This document shows positions 11,301-21,357 of a DNA stretch of 64,000 nt, piece by piece. Every line of letters begins with the position of its first letter. Within the stretch, counting starts at the first letter, position 1. The DNA comes from Holacanthus passer (lineage: Eukaryota > Chordata > Actinopteri > Pomacanthidae): positions 2,482,501 to 2,546,500 of the forward strand of contig JAFREQ010000046.1 of NCBI GenBank assembly GCA_025331565.1. The letters are read 5' to 3'. The notes under the pieces are model-generated. The model ran no database searches, was not told where the DNA came from, and worked only from the letters and a program-made list of their open reading frames with translations. The translations under genes and the position numbers were made by a program.

Positions 11301-13897
11301 GAATAGGAGTCTGACTACAGTGATTAGACCCTACATATTACAGCTAGTCAACCACTGGAAGGAGAAGGCCAAGACTCCACAAAAATTCATCCTTTTTAAT
11401 ACAGCACGTCAGTCACTTTTATTCCTTTCATAAGCAACAAAGTACATCATTTGTTGTGGTGGAAATATGCCCACTGTGGTTATAATGGGCATACAATCAA
11501 AACGCCTGAACACCGCACAAGCTATTTGGCTTTCTCTGAGTGCAATGTCAAACTAGAGCAACACATAGTCTACAGAATCAGCTGATGGTGAAGAGACACA
11601 CGAGTAGTTTGCAGCTACATTTGCAATTTAAATAAACATTCAGAGTATGCTCTCAGGTCTTGAATAGCAGTGGATGTGTGCCACGGTAAGTTTTACTGTT
11701 TGGTAACTCGAATAACAAGAGTGATGGTTCCTCTCTTAGCAAATGTCGCCTTCTTACACAAACAACAGCGTTAATTCCTGTAAGACGTTTGGAAAGGGCC
11801 AATATTGCACAAAGGTAAGGCTGCATTGAAGGTCACATCAAGTTTACGTCAAATCTGTTCTGCTTAGAGTTAAAGGATTGTGGCAGACTGAAGCGCAGTC
11901 AACAGAAAGGAAGAGTGCTGCTTTGCAGTGAAGAATCTCAATAGTACTCACAGTAATAACAGCTTTGCTCAGGCAGAGGGAACCCCGACAGCCATACTCG
12001 GTCTCATCCTGTGACTTGTAGTAGCTCAGTGTGTTGTTTTTCAGGACCACCCAACGGTCCTGCCATCCATGGATGTAATTTGTCCACTGAAAAATAAAAA
12101 TAACTTTACAATGTAATGAAAAATTGCAGTTAATACCACTTTTCTAGTATGTTTGGAGGCTACACTTTGTGGTGCTGTATTAAAAGGTGGCCATCTTATA
12201 CTGTCCACCTTATTTATACACAGTACGGAAAAACATTAAACACCTAACATTAAAATTTAGTCCAATACAACAAAACCACAAACTACAGCATCAAAAATCA
12301 CCACAGAGTTAAATCAACAACAGGAAAGTGAGGCAAAGACTTTAAGGGACTGTTGTACTGGATTGTTAGAGTAGTTTCCATTTTTCTGGTAACTCAGTGT
12401 ATTACATTACAAGCATAAGACATATGAACATATGTACCTAATCTAAGATGCTTGCACATCTGGGAAAACCTGATTTGGGACCCATGTGGGATTTAATGTA
12501 AAGTGTAGGCTCATTAATCCTCACAAGACCTGTGACGTGTACAGGGCTTAGTATGATGGAACAGGTGAGCTGTTCTGGATGCAGAGCTGCTTAATCTCAC
12601 AATATGCTTGGTTAGCGGGTCAGCGTGCAATCTGTTCACAGACAATCAGTGTACAGTGAGATTAATACCACATTAGCTTGCCAGCAGCTCAAGTAATTAA
12701 AACTCTGGTCAATTTGTCCAAAACAAAGTCTTGCACAAGTGAGCAGAAGCATATGGCCAAAGAGGTTACCAGGATTTAGTCTCGCAGTAGACTTAACTGT
12801 CTGTTTACCAAAGAAAAACAGATCAACAACAGCTTCCAATGCTGTTGTTGACTCAGTGCACTCAGTTAACAAACATAGTGTACTTCTACCAGCATCCCAG
12901 CAAATGTTCTCCTGCATCTTGCACAGTGTTGTCAAAGCAATATTTACAGAGTCACTGGACATTTGCCCATAACACCATTTGCTGTATCCAGATTGTTATC
13001 GTAGCAGACATGGCATAGGAATGTGCAGCAGGTCTGCTATGACCTTTGAAATGAGTTCTCAATAAATCACAAGATCAGCACAAAGACCGTTTCCCCTTTT
13101 TTGATATCTAATATTTGCACAATGCATACTAGACAAAAATGAGAGCTTCCCTCATTATTCATACTGGTAACAACATTGTCATGGACAACTGTGGTCACCA
13201 GATACTTAAGACAGTACAGGCTTGAAAGTAATACACAAGTATTACAATGTCACATGCATAAACCTAGAGTGAACTATACATATTTTTAAAAAGTGTGCTG
13301 TAGTTTTCACGTAGTTTCTGATCTGCTACATGCACTTTGCACTAATTTCGCACAGCCTACTACTTTTACTTATAGTCAGTGAATTTTTTAGTTCCTTTTC
13401 CTGTAGTACTTGTTAATTGCACTATATGCTGTTTCATGTTATGTTGCTATTTAATGTGATATGTGTTGTGTTCAACTGTAGCTGCTTCTAAGTATCTATC
13501 TATCTTTGCTCATTACAATTAAACCAAGTAACCAGGTGTGCATTACACACCCCAGCTGTCGAACTTGAACAGGGGCTTTTGCTTTGGTGGGAACTACCTG
13601 TCAAACCCTGCCGAGCAGCATTGTGGAGCTGTTGACCCTCCCATCAAGCAGACATGCCACGATTTGTCGTAAACAGCCCCAGATCACCTCGCTTCACCCT
13701 GGTATGCAGACAGGCGCCTCCCTGACAGCTCTGCTCTCAGACTCTGGCTGTGACACTGAAGGTGAACCTGGAGGAAAGTGACTCACCTTACTGAGGACTC
13801 CGCTCAGGTCGACGACCCCGACCAGGTGTCCTGCCTCCTCTCTGGGCTCCATGTCCTCCTCGGAACCGGACGAGTTCCAGCTCTGGTTGTCTGACAT
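142..13897 (-). CDS. cert1: cert1 (col4a3bp), ceramide transfer protein, 5' part: six coding exons
   Basis: CERT1 moves ceramide from the ER to the trans-Golgi for sphingomyelin synthesis. The spliced reading frame join(13787-13897, 11952-12086, 4514-4630, 1455-1562, 1122-1260, 142-225) gives 694 nt, or 231 residues plus one base, without a stop. All junctions have GT/AG ends and matching phases. Residues 1-37 begin MSDNQSWNSSGSEED as in vertebrate CERT. Residues about 33-125 form the PH domain that binds PI4P at the Golgi. Residues 122-157 hold the serine-rich motif, and an acidic stretch (VEDDEDDFP) follows near residue 205. Human CERT is about 624 residues, so the middle region, the FFAT motif and the START domain lie beyond the left edge. 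The start ATG at 13895-13897 has A at -3. Identity rests on near-complete match to recalled vertebrate CERT; a second teleost paralogue (a or b copy) cannot be excluded. Confidence 0.96.
226..1121 (-). other. cert1: cert1 intron 5
   Basis: This 896-bp intron contains a GA-rich simple repeat at about 471-516. No other coding or RNA feature is seen; the open frames here do not resemble proteins. Confidence 0.85.
1122..1260 (-). CDS. cert1: cert1 coding exon 5
   Basis: The exon has 139 bp, starts in phase 0 and ends in phase 1. It encodes [20 protein letters not shown] and onward to DELQRDK, the helical region after the serine-rich motif. The donor is AAA-A/GTAAGA. The codon split with the next exon reads ATC (Ile), where human has Val (DKVVEDDEDD). 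Confidence 0.95.
1455..1562 (-). CDS. cert1: cert1 coding exon 4 (serine-rich motif)
   Basis: The exon has 108 bp, 36 codons and phase 0 at both ends. It encodes the CERT serine-rich motif, with LRRHGS at residues 132-137 followed by alternating Ser/Thr to residue 156. In mammals the Ser of RRHGS (human Ser132) is phosphorylated by protein kinase D and the following serines by CK1, which switches off PI4P binding and ceramide transfer. The PKD context (L at -5, R at -3) is intact here. The whole switch sits in this one in-frame exon. Confidence 0.96.
1563..4513 (-). other. cert1: cert1 intron 3
   Basis: This 2951-bp intron carries a CTCF-like motif at 2386-2398, a short CT-rich tract and CA repeats near 4330-4385. 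No gene is seen in it. The open frames at 2398-3764 lack any recognisable protein. Confidence 0.8.
2386..2398 (+). promoter_or_regulatory. CTCF-like motif
   Basis: CCACCAGAGGGCA matches the core CTCF consensus (CCASYAGRKGGCR) at every position of the core. It lies in cert1 intron 3 and reads forward. This is a motif match only; occupancy is unknown. Confidence 0.4.
4514..4630 (-). CDS. cert1: cert1 coding exon 3 (PH domain, second half)
   Basis: The exon has 117 bp, 39 codons and phase 0 at both ends. It encodes PHEFDECRLDISVNDSVWYL and then RAQDPEHRHQWIDSIELHR. The W in VWYLRAQD and the final helix QWIDSIE complete the PH fold. The donor is AGG/GTAAGT. Confidence 0.96.
5344..5378. repeat. 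(GT)n microsatellite
   Basis: About 17 uninterrupted GT units lie in cert1 intron 2. Alternating purine-pyrimidine sequence can adopt Z-DNA and is length-variable. Confidence 0.97.
7268..7310. repeat. Inverted repeat with ATCGAT core
   Basis: The arms AAATCGATAT (7274-7283) and ATATCGATTT (7290-7299) are perfect complements around a 6-nt loop. Complementarity continues imperfectly outwards from CCCAGTAC on the left to TTGTTGGG on the right. It could be a hairpin or the fused ends of a small transposon. Confidence 0.7.
11952..12086 (-). CDS. cert1: cert1 coding exon 2 (PH domain, first half)
   Basis: The exon has 135 bp, 45 codons and phase 0 at both ends. It encodes WTNYIHGWQDRWVVLKNN, continuing to LSKAVIT. 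The WQDRW motif and the following YYK belong to the basic phosphoinositide-binding face of the CERT PH domain. The acceptor is TTTTTCAG and the donor is ACT/GTGAGT. Confidence 0.96.
12087..13786 (-). other. cert1: cert1 intron 1
   Basis: This 1700-bp intron is AT-rich, without repeats or coding potential that I can recognise. Confidence 0.8.
13787..13897 (-). CDS. cert1: cert1 coding exon 1
   Basis: This exon encodes residues 1-37, from the initiator Met to GVLSK, the start of the PH domain's first strand. The donor AAG/GTGAGT is strong and the phase is 0. The fish N-terminus has about five more residues than the human one between SEED and GVLSK (MEPREEAGHLVGVVDLS), so this segment is variable while both ends are conserved. 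Confidence 0.95.
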
Positions 13898-14360
13898 GTT
13901 CTTTCTTTGGCTAAAGTTCACAAGCGGAGTGTCAAATGTATAATAAACTCTGCATATGACGCTCAGGTGCGTTGGATTTAAGCTAGTTTTAGCTGAGTGC
14001 CGAGCAACAGTTCACTGAATCATGTTGTGTTGTTTAAACTGGCTAATAGCAAATAACAGTAACGGTTACCTTGTTAGCTAAAGAGGTCGTGGCTCATGTC
14101 AACCTGTCCAGGTAAACGTTAGCTAAGCTGTTAATGTTACTAACGTTAGCTGTCAACTCTTCTCCGCAGCCTCTTTTTCTTCAGTATGAATCCCAGAAAT
14201 GGCAGAAAAAAAACGGGATGAAACGCGGATAAACGTGCTCAGATAAGCTCCGGCAGTCACAGCTAATCCGTCCCCGGCTCTCAGAGACCCTCGGCGGCCG
14301 TGGCGATGGTTGTTTTCCCCTGTAAACTGGAGGCAGCTCTCCGGCTCATCGCCATCTTCA
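13898..14360 (-). other. cert1: cert1 5' untranslated region, approximate
   Basis: This is sequence between the start codon and the promoter motif cluster. The transcription start is not visible, so the right end is inferred from the YY1-like site. Several GTTAGC-type repeats lie at 14040-14155. A spliced 5' UTR is possible. Confidence 0.45.
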
Positions 14361-14470
14361 ACTGACGCCCGGAGCTTCTTCTCGGCGCGTGTTCCAGCTT
14401 GTGCGCCGCGCATGGGCGCTGGCTCCGGTGACGTCAGCAAAATCCACTCCCAACCCGGAAGCAGGCTCCT
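14210..14470 (-). promoter_or_regulatory. cert1: cert1 CpG-rich promoter
   Basis: The region is much richer in CpG than its surroundings and lacks a TATA box. Housekeeping-type motifs cluster here: AAGATGGC on the minus strand (YY1-like, 14351-14358), GCGCATGGGC (one mismatch from NRF1, 14408-14417), the palindromic CRE TGACGTCA (14429-14436) and CCGGAAG (ETS, 14455-14461). YY1 sites of this orientation usually sit just inside the transcript, so the start is probably near 14360-14460. From memory, the human gene shares a bidirectional promoter with POLK, but no polk exon was recognised to the right. Confidence 0.65.
14429..14436. promoter_or_regulatory. CRE palindrome (CREB/ATF site)
   Basis: A full TGACGTCA lies inside the cert1 CpG-rich promoter, 19 bp from the ETS-like CCGGAAG. 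It is a perfect consensus by eye; function is inferred. Confidence 0.55.
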
Positions 14471-14804
14471 CCTCGTGTTTACAGGTTTGCAGCTGAGCTC
14501 TGAAAATAGACTGAAGAGGGCCAGAAAATAGACCTGGAGCACAAAAGAGTATCAGGCCTGATGCTCCAGATTACTGAAGGTGCAACTGTTAACCTAATTT
14601 AGCTTTAATACGCTTGAGGGAAACCCCTGAATTCAAATTAGTTATGTTTACAAAGCTTATCATACCAAAACAAAGAGAAGTATTGGTTTCTATTTAATGA
14701 TCCAGTGGCAAAAAACAGCTGTGGGCTTCACTCATCATTAAATTTTGAAATTATATTAATATTTTACTGATTATCTTTAAAGAACTTCATGGTTTAACTC
14801 CCAG

Positions 14805-15246
14805 TGTGGATGAACAGGGAATGCAGACACCAGAGGCAGGATGGGAGCAGTACAATATTTTATTTAACGCAAATCCAAAGACTTACTCATAGGTCAGACA
14901 GGCAAGGGTAAAAAACAGAAAGAGCAGTCAAACAGGCAAACTAATCCATAAATCAAAAGTCCTAAACCGAGCAAAGTCCAAGGAAACACAAGGCAAATCC
15001 AAACGGGGAAAACACAAGTAAGGGCTGGACTGTTTGACATGAGATACACAGGTGATCTGGCAAAGACGGAACAACACACAGACTTAAATACACAAAGAAG
15101 GGAGGAACACAAGTGAAACAAATTGATAATCCAAATGGAAGGAAAAAAGACAAAGACAGTAAGTAATGCCAACAAAGACACCTTAGGAAAATACTCTCTC
15201 AAAATAAAACAGGAAATAACTAAATAAACAACCCAAAGCTGTGACA
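14805..15246 (-). mobile_element. Solo LTR of a Ty3/gypsy-like retrotransposon
   Basis: The 442-bp block starts TG and ends CA and is flanked by the 5-bp direct duplication CCCAG (14800-14804 and 15247-15251). Read on the minus strand it runs from TGTCACAGC to CATCCACA and has an AATAAA signal near its 3' end (plus-strand 14859-14864). These are the marks of a single LTR left after recombination between two LTRs. The composition (C/A-rich plus strand, TTCCTGTTTTATTTTG on the minus) resembles fish gypsy LTRs I recall. No internal gag or pol is present. Confidence 0.75.
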
Positions 15247-15251
15247 CCCAG

Positions 15252-15443
15252 TTGCTGAATCGCTGCTTCCCCATGATCAGAGCGCAGCTTCAGATCCTCA
15301 GGCAGGGCTTTGCTGGCTGTTCCTCATTTAGGGCCTGTCAGCTTTGGAACTCCCTGCCTGAGTATCTGAGGATTGCAAAATCTATGACAGCTTTAAAGAG
15401 ACGGTTTCATTTCCAGGGCAAAGGCAGAGATATTATCCAGTGA
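15252..15443 (+). pseudogene. LINE (L2/CR1-like) reverse-transcriptase C-terminal fragment
   Basis: The frame contains CQLWNSLPEYLRIAKSMTAL followed by KRRFHF. This is the characteristic tail of fish L2-type LINE polyproteins (LWNSLP...S...FK). A further scrap, ELHGLTP at 14782-14802, lies on the other side of the solo LTR, in a different frame. The element is 5'-truncated and decayed, with no endonuclease or RT core here. Confidence 0.6.
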
Positions 15444-15887
15444 AAAATCTATTAATGCTCTCATAAATGAAATTACAAGCTGCGCAAATCTGTTTTATTT
15501 TTGGTTTGTTTTTAGGTTGACTCACTGTTTCTGATGTCAATGGCGCAATCAGCAGAGCATAAAAAATAACTACAGCATTAGTGCTTTTATCAGGCTTAAA
15601 TAGATTTAGGTTTCCATGATTTGTTGAACAGCCCAGTAAAGAGACATACATAATAAAATAAATAAAGTGGCTTAAGGATGGGGGTGGTGCCCAGACGGCA
15701 TTATACTCTAGTTTAACACTTTAAAATATTTAACACTGTGATACTTAGTGACATAACGCATTCACTCATGTAGAATGTTCTCTCTCTTCTTCTCCCTTCC
15801 TCCCTTGACATAATCCTGTACCAGGCCTGTACTTATGTTAACCATGAGTCATGTGATAATCCTTGTGTGCAATTTAGCACATACATA

Positions 15888-15894
<7 letters not shown>

Positions 15895-15925
<31 letters not shown>
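15895..15925. repeat. (CA)n microsatellite
   Basis: About 15 CA units lie in the intergenic region, preceded by interrupted CATA units. Confidence 0.95.
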
Positions 15926-15926
<1 letters not shown>

Positions 15927-17085
15927 CTTGTCTCCTGAATTCAAACACCAGTGTATGTGTGAGTTACAGGAGAGGAGAGCTTTTAGCCATGTCATGGGTT
16001 TCGTGAGTCTGATGCAGTTCCATGAAATCATGAGACCTGGAAATGAAGAAACCACAAGACTTCTATTAGCTGCACAATCCAACTGTTGTCCTCCATTAAA
16101 AGGAAAAGTCTGAGTGGCAGGAAGCTGAGAGTTCAGGCCCAGTTAACAGGTTTTTGAAAGCTCTAGCCACCACAATTTAACGAACCGACTAATCCAAACT
16201 ACACTGCAAAGAAAATGTTGAGAATTATATTAGTGGTTTCTGGAAATATTTCCTTCTTCATAACATTTATTTTCAGTAATCAGATGTCATGAACACACTG
16301 TACAAGAGTGAGAAGTTACAGTATAAGTGGTGAAGAAAACAAGACGAAGCCCTTATCTCTCAGACTTTACTAATGAAATCAGCTCCGGTTTAGCCCCCGC
16401 AGCCAATCCCTTCATTTCACATTAAGTCCCTGGAAATCCTGACAGTCACTCGGCAGCGTGACACTGCCTGGGGAAGAGCTCGAACACAACCTGTTGTTTG
16501 ACTGGATGGGATTTGAGCAGTTTATTTAATCATGACGACATACGAATTGTACCTGATTTAGTGGATCTGTGATTCATTTAGAGGCCAGGAGTCAAGGAGC
16601 ATGACTCAGGCAGGGCTGATCAAGCAGTAATGTGATTAAATCACATCCTCTTTCGAGTTGCATTTTCCTCATGGGTCAGCAGCTCCAAGTGGGTAAAAGG
16701 GAAGGAAGCAGCTGGTCCACCAGGATGCATTCGTGGTAGTGTCATACACTTCCTTATGGACAGGAATATAGCTGAATGTAGGGTTTAGTTTAAGACATCT
16801 GCTGTTAAAAAATCTGGCAACCACTCCTTTAAAGTGTTTGGCTGCACTGACTTTATTATAGCAGTTAAATTTAAGTGTCAGAGTGTTGAGTTTTTTCAAA
16901 AGATATTTATTAGTAACAGGCTATTTTGCACCAGCTGCATGTGGACGTGACTGCTGAGCAGTAGAGTCAGGGAGGACAGTCTCAGGAAAAGTCTTGCATA
17001 AGGAACCTCAGTAAAGGTAGAACCAGAGTGTGACCGGCTCCATAAGCCTGCTGTGCCTCCTGCTGGTGGAAGCATGCTGTACAGT

Positions 17086-17105
17086 TGTGTGTGTGTGTGT
17101 GTGTG
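17086..17105. repeat. (GT)n microsatellite
   Basis: Ten GT units in a row, intergenic. Confidence 0.9.
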
Positions 17106-17725
17106 GTTTTGTCTCATCAAGGTACAACAGCTGTGACACTAATCCTGACACTATGACAACTCTTACTAGACGACTTGGAAAGAGTCACCAGGAGACCAGG
17201 AGGACGTATTAAACTGTTTACAGGCTGCATGTGTCATGTGCACATATGTGGCCTCACATATCACCAAATGTGACCCAGTTTGACAGCAGAGCATCCTGTA
17301 AACCTCCTACAGTTGTCACACTGGTGAATTTAATCTACTGCTAATGGATGGAAAATCTTTTGAAATCTAAATCTTTATTGTTCCCTCTCTTAAGGTGCAG
17401 TTAATATTGAATTCCTTGTTGATTTTTTTGACATGTTGTGAATGTGATTTTACAAAAATAAAAAGTAAAAGATGAAAATAAAATAAGTTAATAACTTAAG
17501 TTCACAGAACTGTCTAAAAACCTAATCACAATGTAATTGATTCTAAAAAGCTCAGCATTTAGTTGCAGTGTATTTATATGGCAATTGTCAATTTGTCTGT
17601 CTATTATCTCTAAAATAATATTAATACTGCTACCAATAATAATGATAATAACAGTAACAATTATATTTATAGCAGCTTGGGAAAACAATGCTTCACAGTG
17701 GAAACAGTGACAGAAGATAGAAAAT

Positions 17726-17740
17726 AGCGCCCTCTGTTGG
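17726..17740 (-). promoter_or_regulatory. CTCF-like motif, reverse orientation
   Basis: The minus strand reads CCAACAGAGGGCGCT, one mismatch from the CTCF core consensus. It faces the forward motif at 2386, with the cert1 promoter in between. Motif only. Confidence 0.35.
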
Positions 17741-18243
17741 CTGAAGCCACTGCATACAATATAAAGCTTTATCATGCTGTAAAATAAAAAAAAAATAAAA
17801 AATCACAACATTTTTAAGTCTCAAGCATATTTTCAGCTGCTGTATTCAATGGGACTCTTACACCTTCTGGAAGCTTGAGGTTCATCTCTTTTTTAGTTGA
17901 CTCTGTTCTGATATCAAGCTGGTTCTGGAGTCAAAGTTTATGGTCATGAAGGTTCACAGAGTCTAATTTTTCAGTTAAACACATGACAGTCCAATGAGCA
18001 CTGTACAAAGACATGAGCTGTTTCAAAGATTCCAAAGTGTTTCCACCCAGATGAGATCAGATCAGATCGGATCAGTGTGGACTCATGCATTATGGATGCC
18101 GTCGAGCCTGTTTTTGTCCTCGCTCCTCTCTTGTCTAGACAGATGAGAAATATTTGCCTTGAGTGGCTCCAATTTCCTCCTCAGCAACAAAAAGGGATCA
18201 TTGTTGGATATGATTTCAATTGTTGCAGAACATCCTCTCAGTT

Positions 18244-18266
18244 CACACACACACACACACACACAC
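18244..18266. repeat. (CA)n microsatellite
   Basis: About 11 CA units, intergenic. Confidence 0.93.
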
Positions 18267-18590
18267 TGGTCAGGTAAGTCTGAAGAGTTGTAGGTAACAT
18301 TGATATAAAACCATTGTAGTATTTTAATCTTGTCAATTAGTTCATCTACATTTTGGAAGATGGATCCTTCCTCTGTTGCTCTGCCTAAACGTTTTTCCAT
18401 TTTTTTCCCTGGTAAAAGGGTTTTTGGTGTTCTTACCTGAATCGATGGTAGTGGATAGTTCACAGCCACAGAATGATAAGTTCTGTATTTGCTGTTATGC
18501 TTTGTATTATTCATTTGTATTGTGACGCCTCAGCACCGAAGTCCTCGTAGATGAAACGAGCCAGAATCTGTGCCGTGCTGTTAAGAAACC

Positions 18591-18699
18591 TTTGCATGAC
18601 AGTTTTTAAACCACAGCGACAGAATGATCAAACGTTGCTTCCAAAATTTTTTGCATGACAGATATTTTAAACCACAGCGACAGAATGATCAAACGTTGC
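18591..18699. repeat. Two-copy direct repeat of about 48-50 bp
   Basis: The copies at 18591-18638 and 18650-18699 both begin TTTGCATGACAG and share ACCACAGCGACAGAATGATC followed by AAACGTTGC. They differ only by a small indel. An 11-bp spacer separates them. A recent local duplication is likely. Confidence 0.85.
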
Positions 18700-20439
18700 A
18701 ATATATCCAATATACGTAGATACACGAAAGAATTAAGTACTAAAATGTGACAAGCTTTGCGTTGGATTGGTTGTAATATCACTGAATGAGTTCTATACTT
18801 TCAATACTGTGTTCTCATATAATCTGATTTATCATGTCCACACTGTGACGCTATCACGACTCATAGCTCAGACCTAACTCCAGGGTTGAACACAGCATGC
18901 TAATGTCAATGTGGCAGCATAAATAATGTCAATATAATTGATTTGTCAGCATGAAGACATGAACTTTAAACACGATAACTTGATCATATTAACATTATGA
19001 AAGTGCACTCAGAGACATAACAACACTATATTTTCTGTTCTTAGTTTGTCTATTATCTGTTTCAGTCCTCAGACACTCAGGGTCATTTTCTCTCCGACTA
19101 TAATCTCAGTGTGGTTGTTCAGTATATGAAGTGTATAAAGGACTCGACGAAACAACGCAGAGCATCACTACAAATGAAGTGGATGATACTTGCCCTGCTG
19201 AACATTGTCAGACAAAGATTTCCTTTAGAGGCTACTCCAGCCCTCATGAAGCTCTCAGAGGAAACAGGCTCTGCAGACGGTATATTTATCAGACACACCA
19301 GCTCATTAGTTTTCACTGCTCTGCTCTTTGAAATAAATGTCAGATGAGCAGCGAATGAATCACTTTTTCTTCTTGATTTTTTTCATCAGTGTCTTGACTA
19401 GAGTGCTGCCAAGTGAAACCTTTTTTAATTCTCTACTAGAATAAACCCTCAGTGTCCAGTGTGACCAGCAGAAGGCAGTGTGGTATTCTGGTTAAGTAGA
19501 TTAAATCATCCCTTTTCAATTTCCTCTCTCACCCTTTTCATCTGTTTGAATGGATTGTTTGGTTTGTAAAACATCACAATGAACCTAACCTCAAAATTAT
19601 TAAAAATGAATTAAAATGATTCCTTCTAATTTATAATTGGGTAGAAAAGCAGCAAGTAAACATCTGAGAAGCTGGAACCATGATGTTATTTCCTTTTATT
19701 ATTTATAATCCATGTGTTATTAATGGTGATGACAGTACTATGTTTCACTACAGAGCGAGACACACACACACACACACTCATTCACACCTGCAGTCCCTGT
19801 TAAAGTCCTCTGTCATGCTACACTTGCGAAGTTATTTCCATAATTGATTTACAGAATCAGTCTTGTCTCCTGAAAGAGGAAACACTGAGCCACTGAACTG
19901 TGTGAAGCTTCATGACGGAGAAACCCTCTCACAGCCGCCATAATAAGCCTGGAAAGTGTCCCAGTCTTAACACTGTTTCACAAAATGACTCAATGCAAGA
20001 GTGAGACTCTTATTTACCTCCTGTCATTCACCACTTCCACACACCGCCTGCTGTTTTAGACTCATTTACAGTTAAGTGGAATCAACGGCAAGAAAAAGCG
20101 TGAAAATCAAAAGGCTAAAAAGACTTTCAGCCACCACAAAAACAAACTCAAGGACCTTCATCAAAAGGGTTTTGCAAGTTAAATTACTGACTATTAAGTC
20201 TTATAGAGCAAATGAAGAGACAGCGAATTTAAGACATTTTGAAATATGTTTTTATTAATTGTCTTGAAACAGTTAGATGAGCAGATCGATACCTTTCTCA
20301 TGTTGGTTCAATATGAAGTCAGAGCTAAACATCCAAAATTCTAACAATTGTTTAATGACCAACTCAAGATTTATGGCTCAAATCAGTGACCTACTACACT
20401 GTGGGATGAAGATATTCTAGACATCATCCTTTGACTTCA

Positions 20440-20724
20440 TCAGATAACTGGCTCATGATTATGAATAAACATATAAGCACCAACACCAGTCGTCCATAAA
20501 TGAAGATGGTTCTTCAGCAGGTTAAACTGTGCCAACTTGCAAAGGGCCTCCAAAGACACAGTTGGCGTTTCTCTCCTCGCCACAGAAAACAGGCCTCTAC
20601 AGGCACCAACATCCACCACAGTGAGGGCACAGTGGGCATCGTCCACAGCCAACATCACGACGGAGCCAGAGAGCCCCGGCTCCAGGGGCCAGACACAGAG
20701 CCAGGTCCGGACTGTTTGCCACAA
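20440..20724 (-). pseudogene. PIF/Harbinger-like transposase (nuclease) remnant
   Basis: The minus-strand frame contains SVVMLAVDDAHCALTVVDVG followed by AC. This lines up with the Harbinger nuclease motif of the form S-V-x-L-x-A-x-x-D-A-x-Y-x-F-x-x-x-D-V-G-A. Further on, QFNLL and AYMFIHNHEP resemble the TLNLP and PYxFIGDEAFP stretches of that family. Catalytic residues and spacing are degraded and the rest of the protein is missing. No terminal repeats were found. Assignment is by motif memory, so a chance match is possible. Confidence 0.4.
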
Positions 20725-21300
20725 AACAGCCGGAGGTGTTCCAGCTCAAATGGAGTTCCTCGAGTCCTTACACACCATTTCAGAATTAAACTGTTTTGTT
20801 ATCATCTGGATGATTAGTGGATGACTTGAGCCTTTTCATACTTGTAGTGGTTTCTAACATCACATTCACCTCTTACAGTAGTTGCAAGAAAAACAGCCTG
20901 CAAACCACGAATCATGCAGCTACTAGAGTCCATATTAGTGATGCATTAAATGATGATTTATTATTATGGAGTTTTCAAGATTGTCTAAAAGGAGTTCAGT
21001 GCATTTGCTCATTAGTTTTGTCACTTGAAACTGAAACTAAAATTACAAATTAGTCAACCTACATACTAATGGTGTAAGAGTGTAAAAGTAAAAAGTACAT
21101 GTGTTGAATGAAGAAGCAGAGAAGTACAGATACTGTATGTGTCTTTATAGAATGAGTGTGTCCTAACATGAATACCTATAATGTAAAATCATAATTTCTA
21201 CACACTAAAACTTAACTTACAAGAATATGTCTCTGCACACTGTGGACTCAGTATACTGTATGTTTGGGTGAAGCAGTGGATGCATTTTTCACTATTCCCA

Positions 21301-21357
<57 letters not shown>

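Larger units (their letters stand above)
4631..11951 (-). other. cert1: cert1 intron 2
   Basis: At 7321 bp this is the largest cert1 intron in the window. It contains a CT tract at about 4989-5011, the TG microsatellite at 5344-5378, the palindrome at 7268-7310 and a CT tract near 9364-9381. I see no gene. The reading frames listed along it have biased composition and no domain. Confidence 0.8.
15444..20439. other. Intergenic stretch, no gene seen
   Basis: This region contains CA/TG microsatellites (15895, 17086, 18244), an AT-rich block at 17560-17680 of the ATAATA...TTTATA type found at fish repeat starts, a CTCF-like motif at 17726 and a two-copy repeat at 18591-18699. Short open frames occur, but none resembles a protein. 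Confidence 0.6.

Noticed and set aside
14310..14531. Rightward open frame of 73 codons at the cert1 promoter, considered as a start of polk.
   Set aside because: It bears no resemblance to the POLK N-terminus, and the composition fits a CpG-rich promoter.
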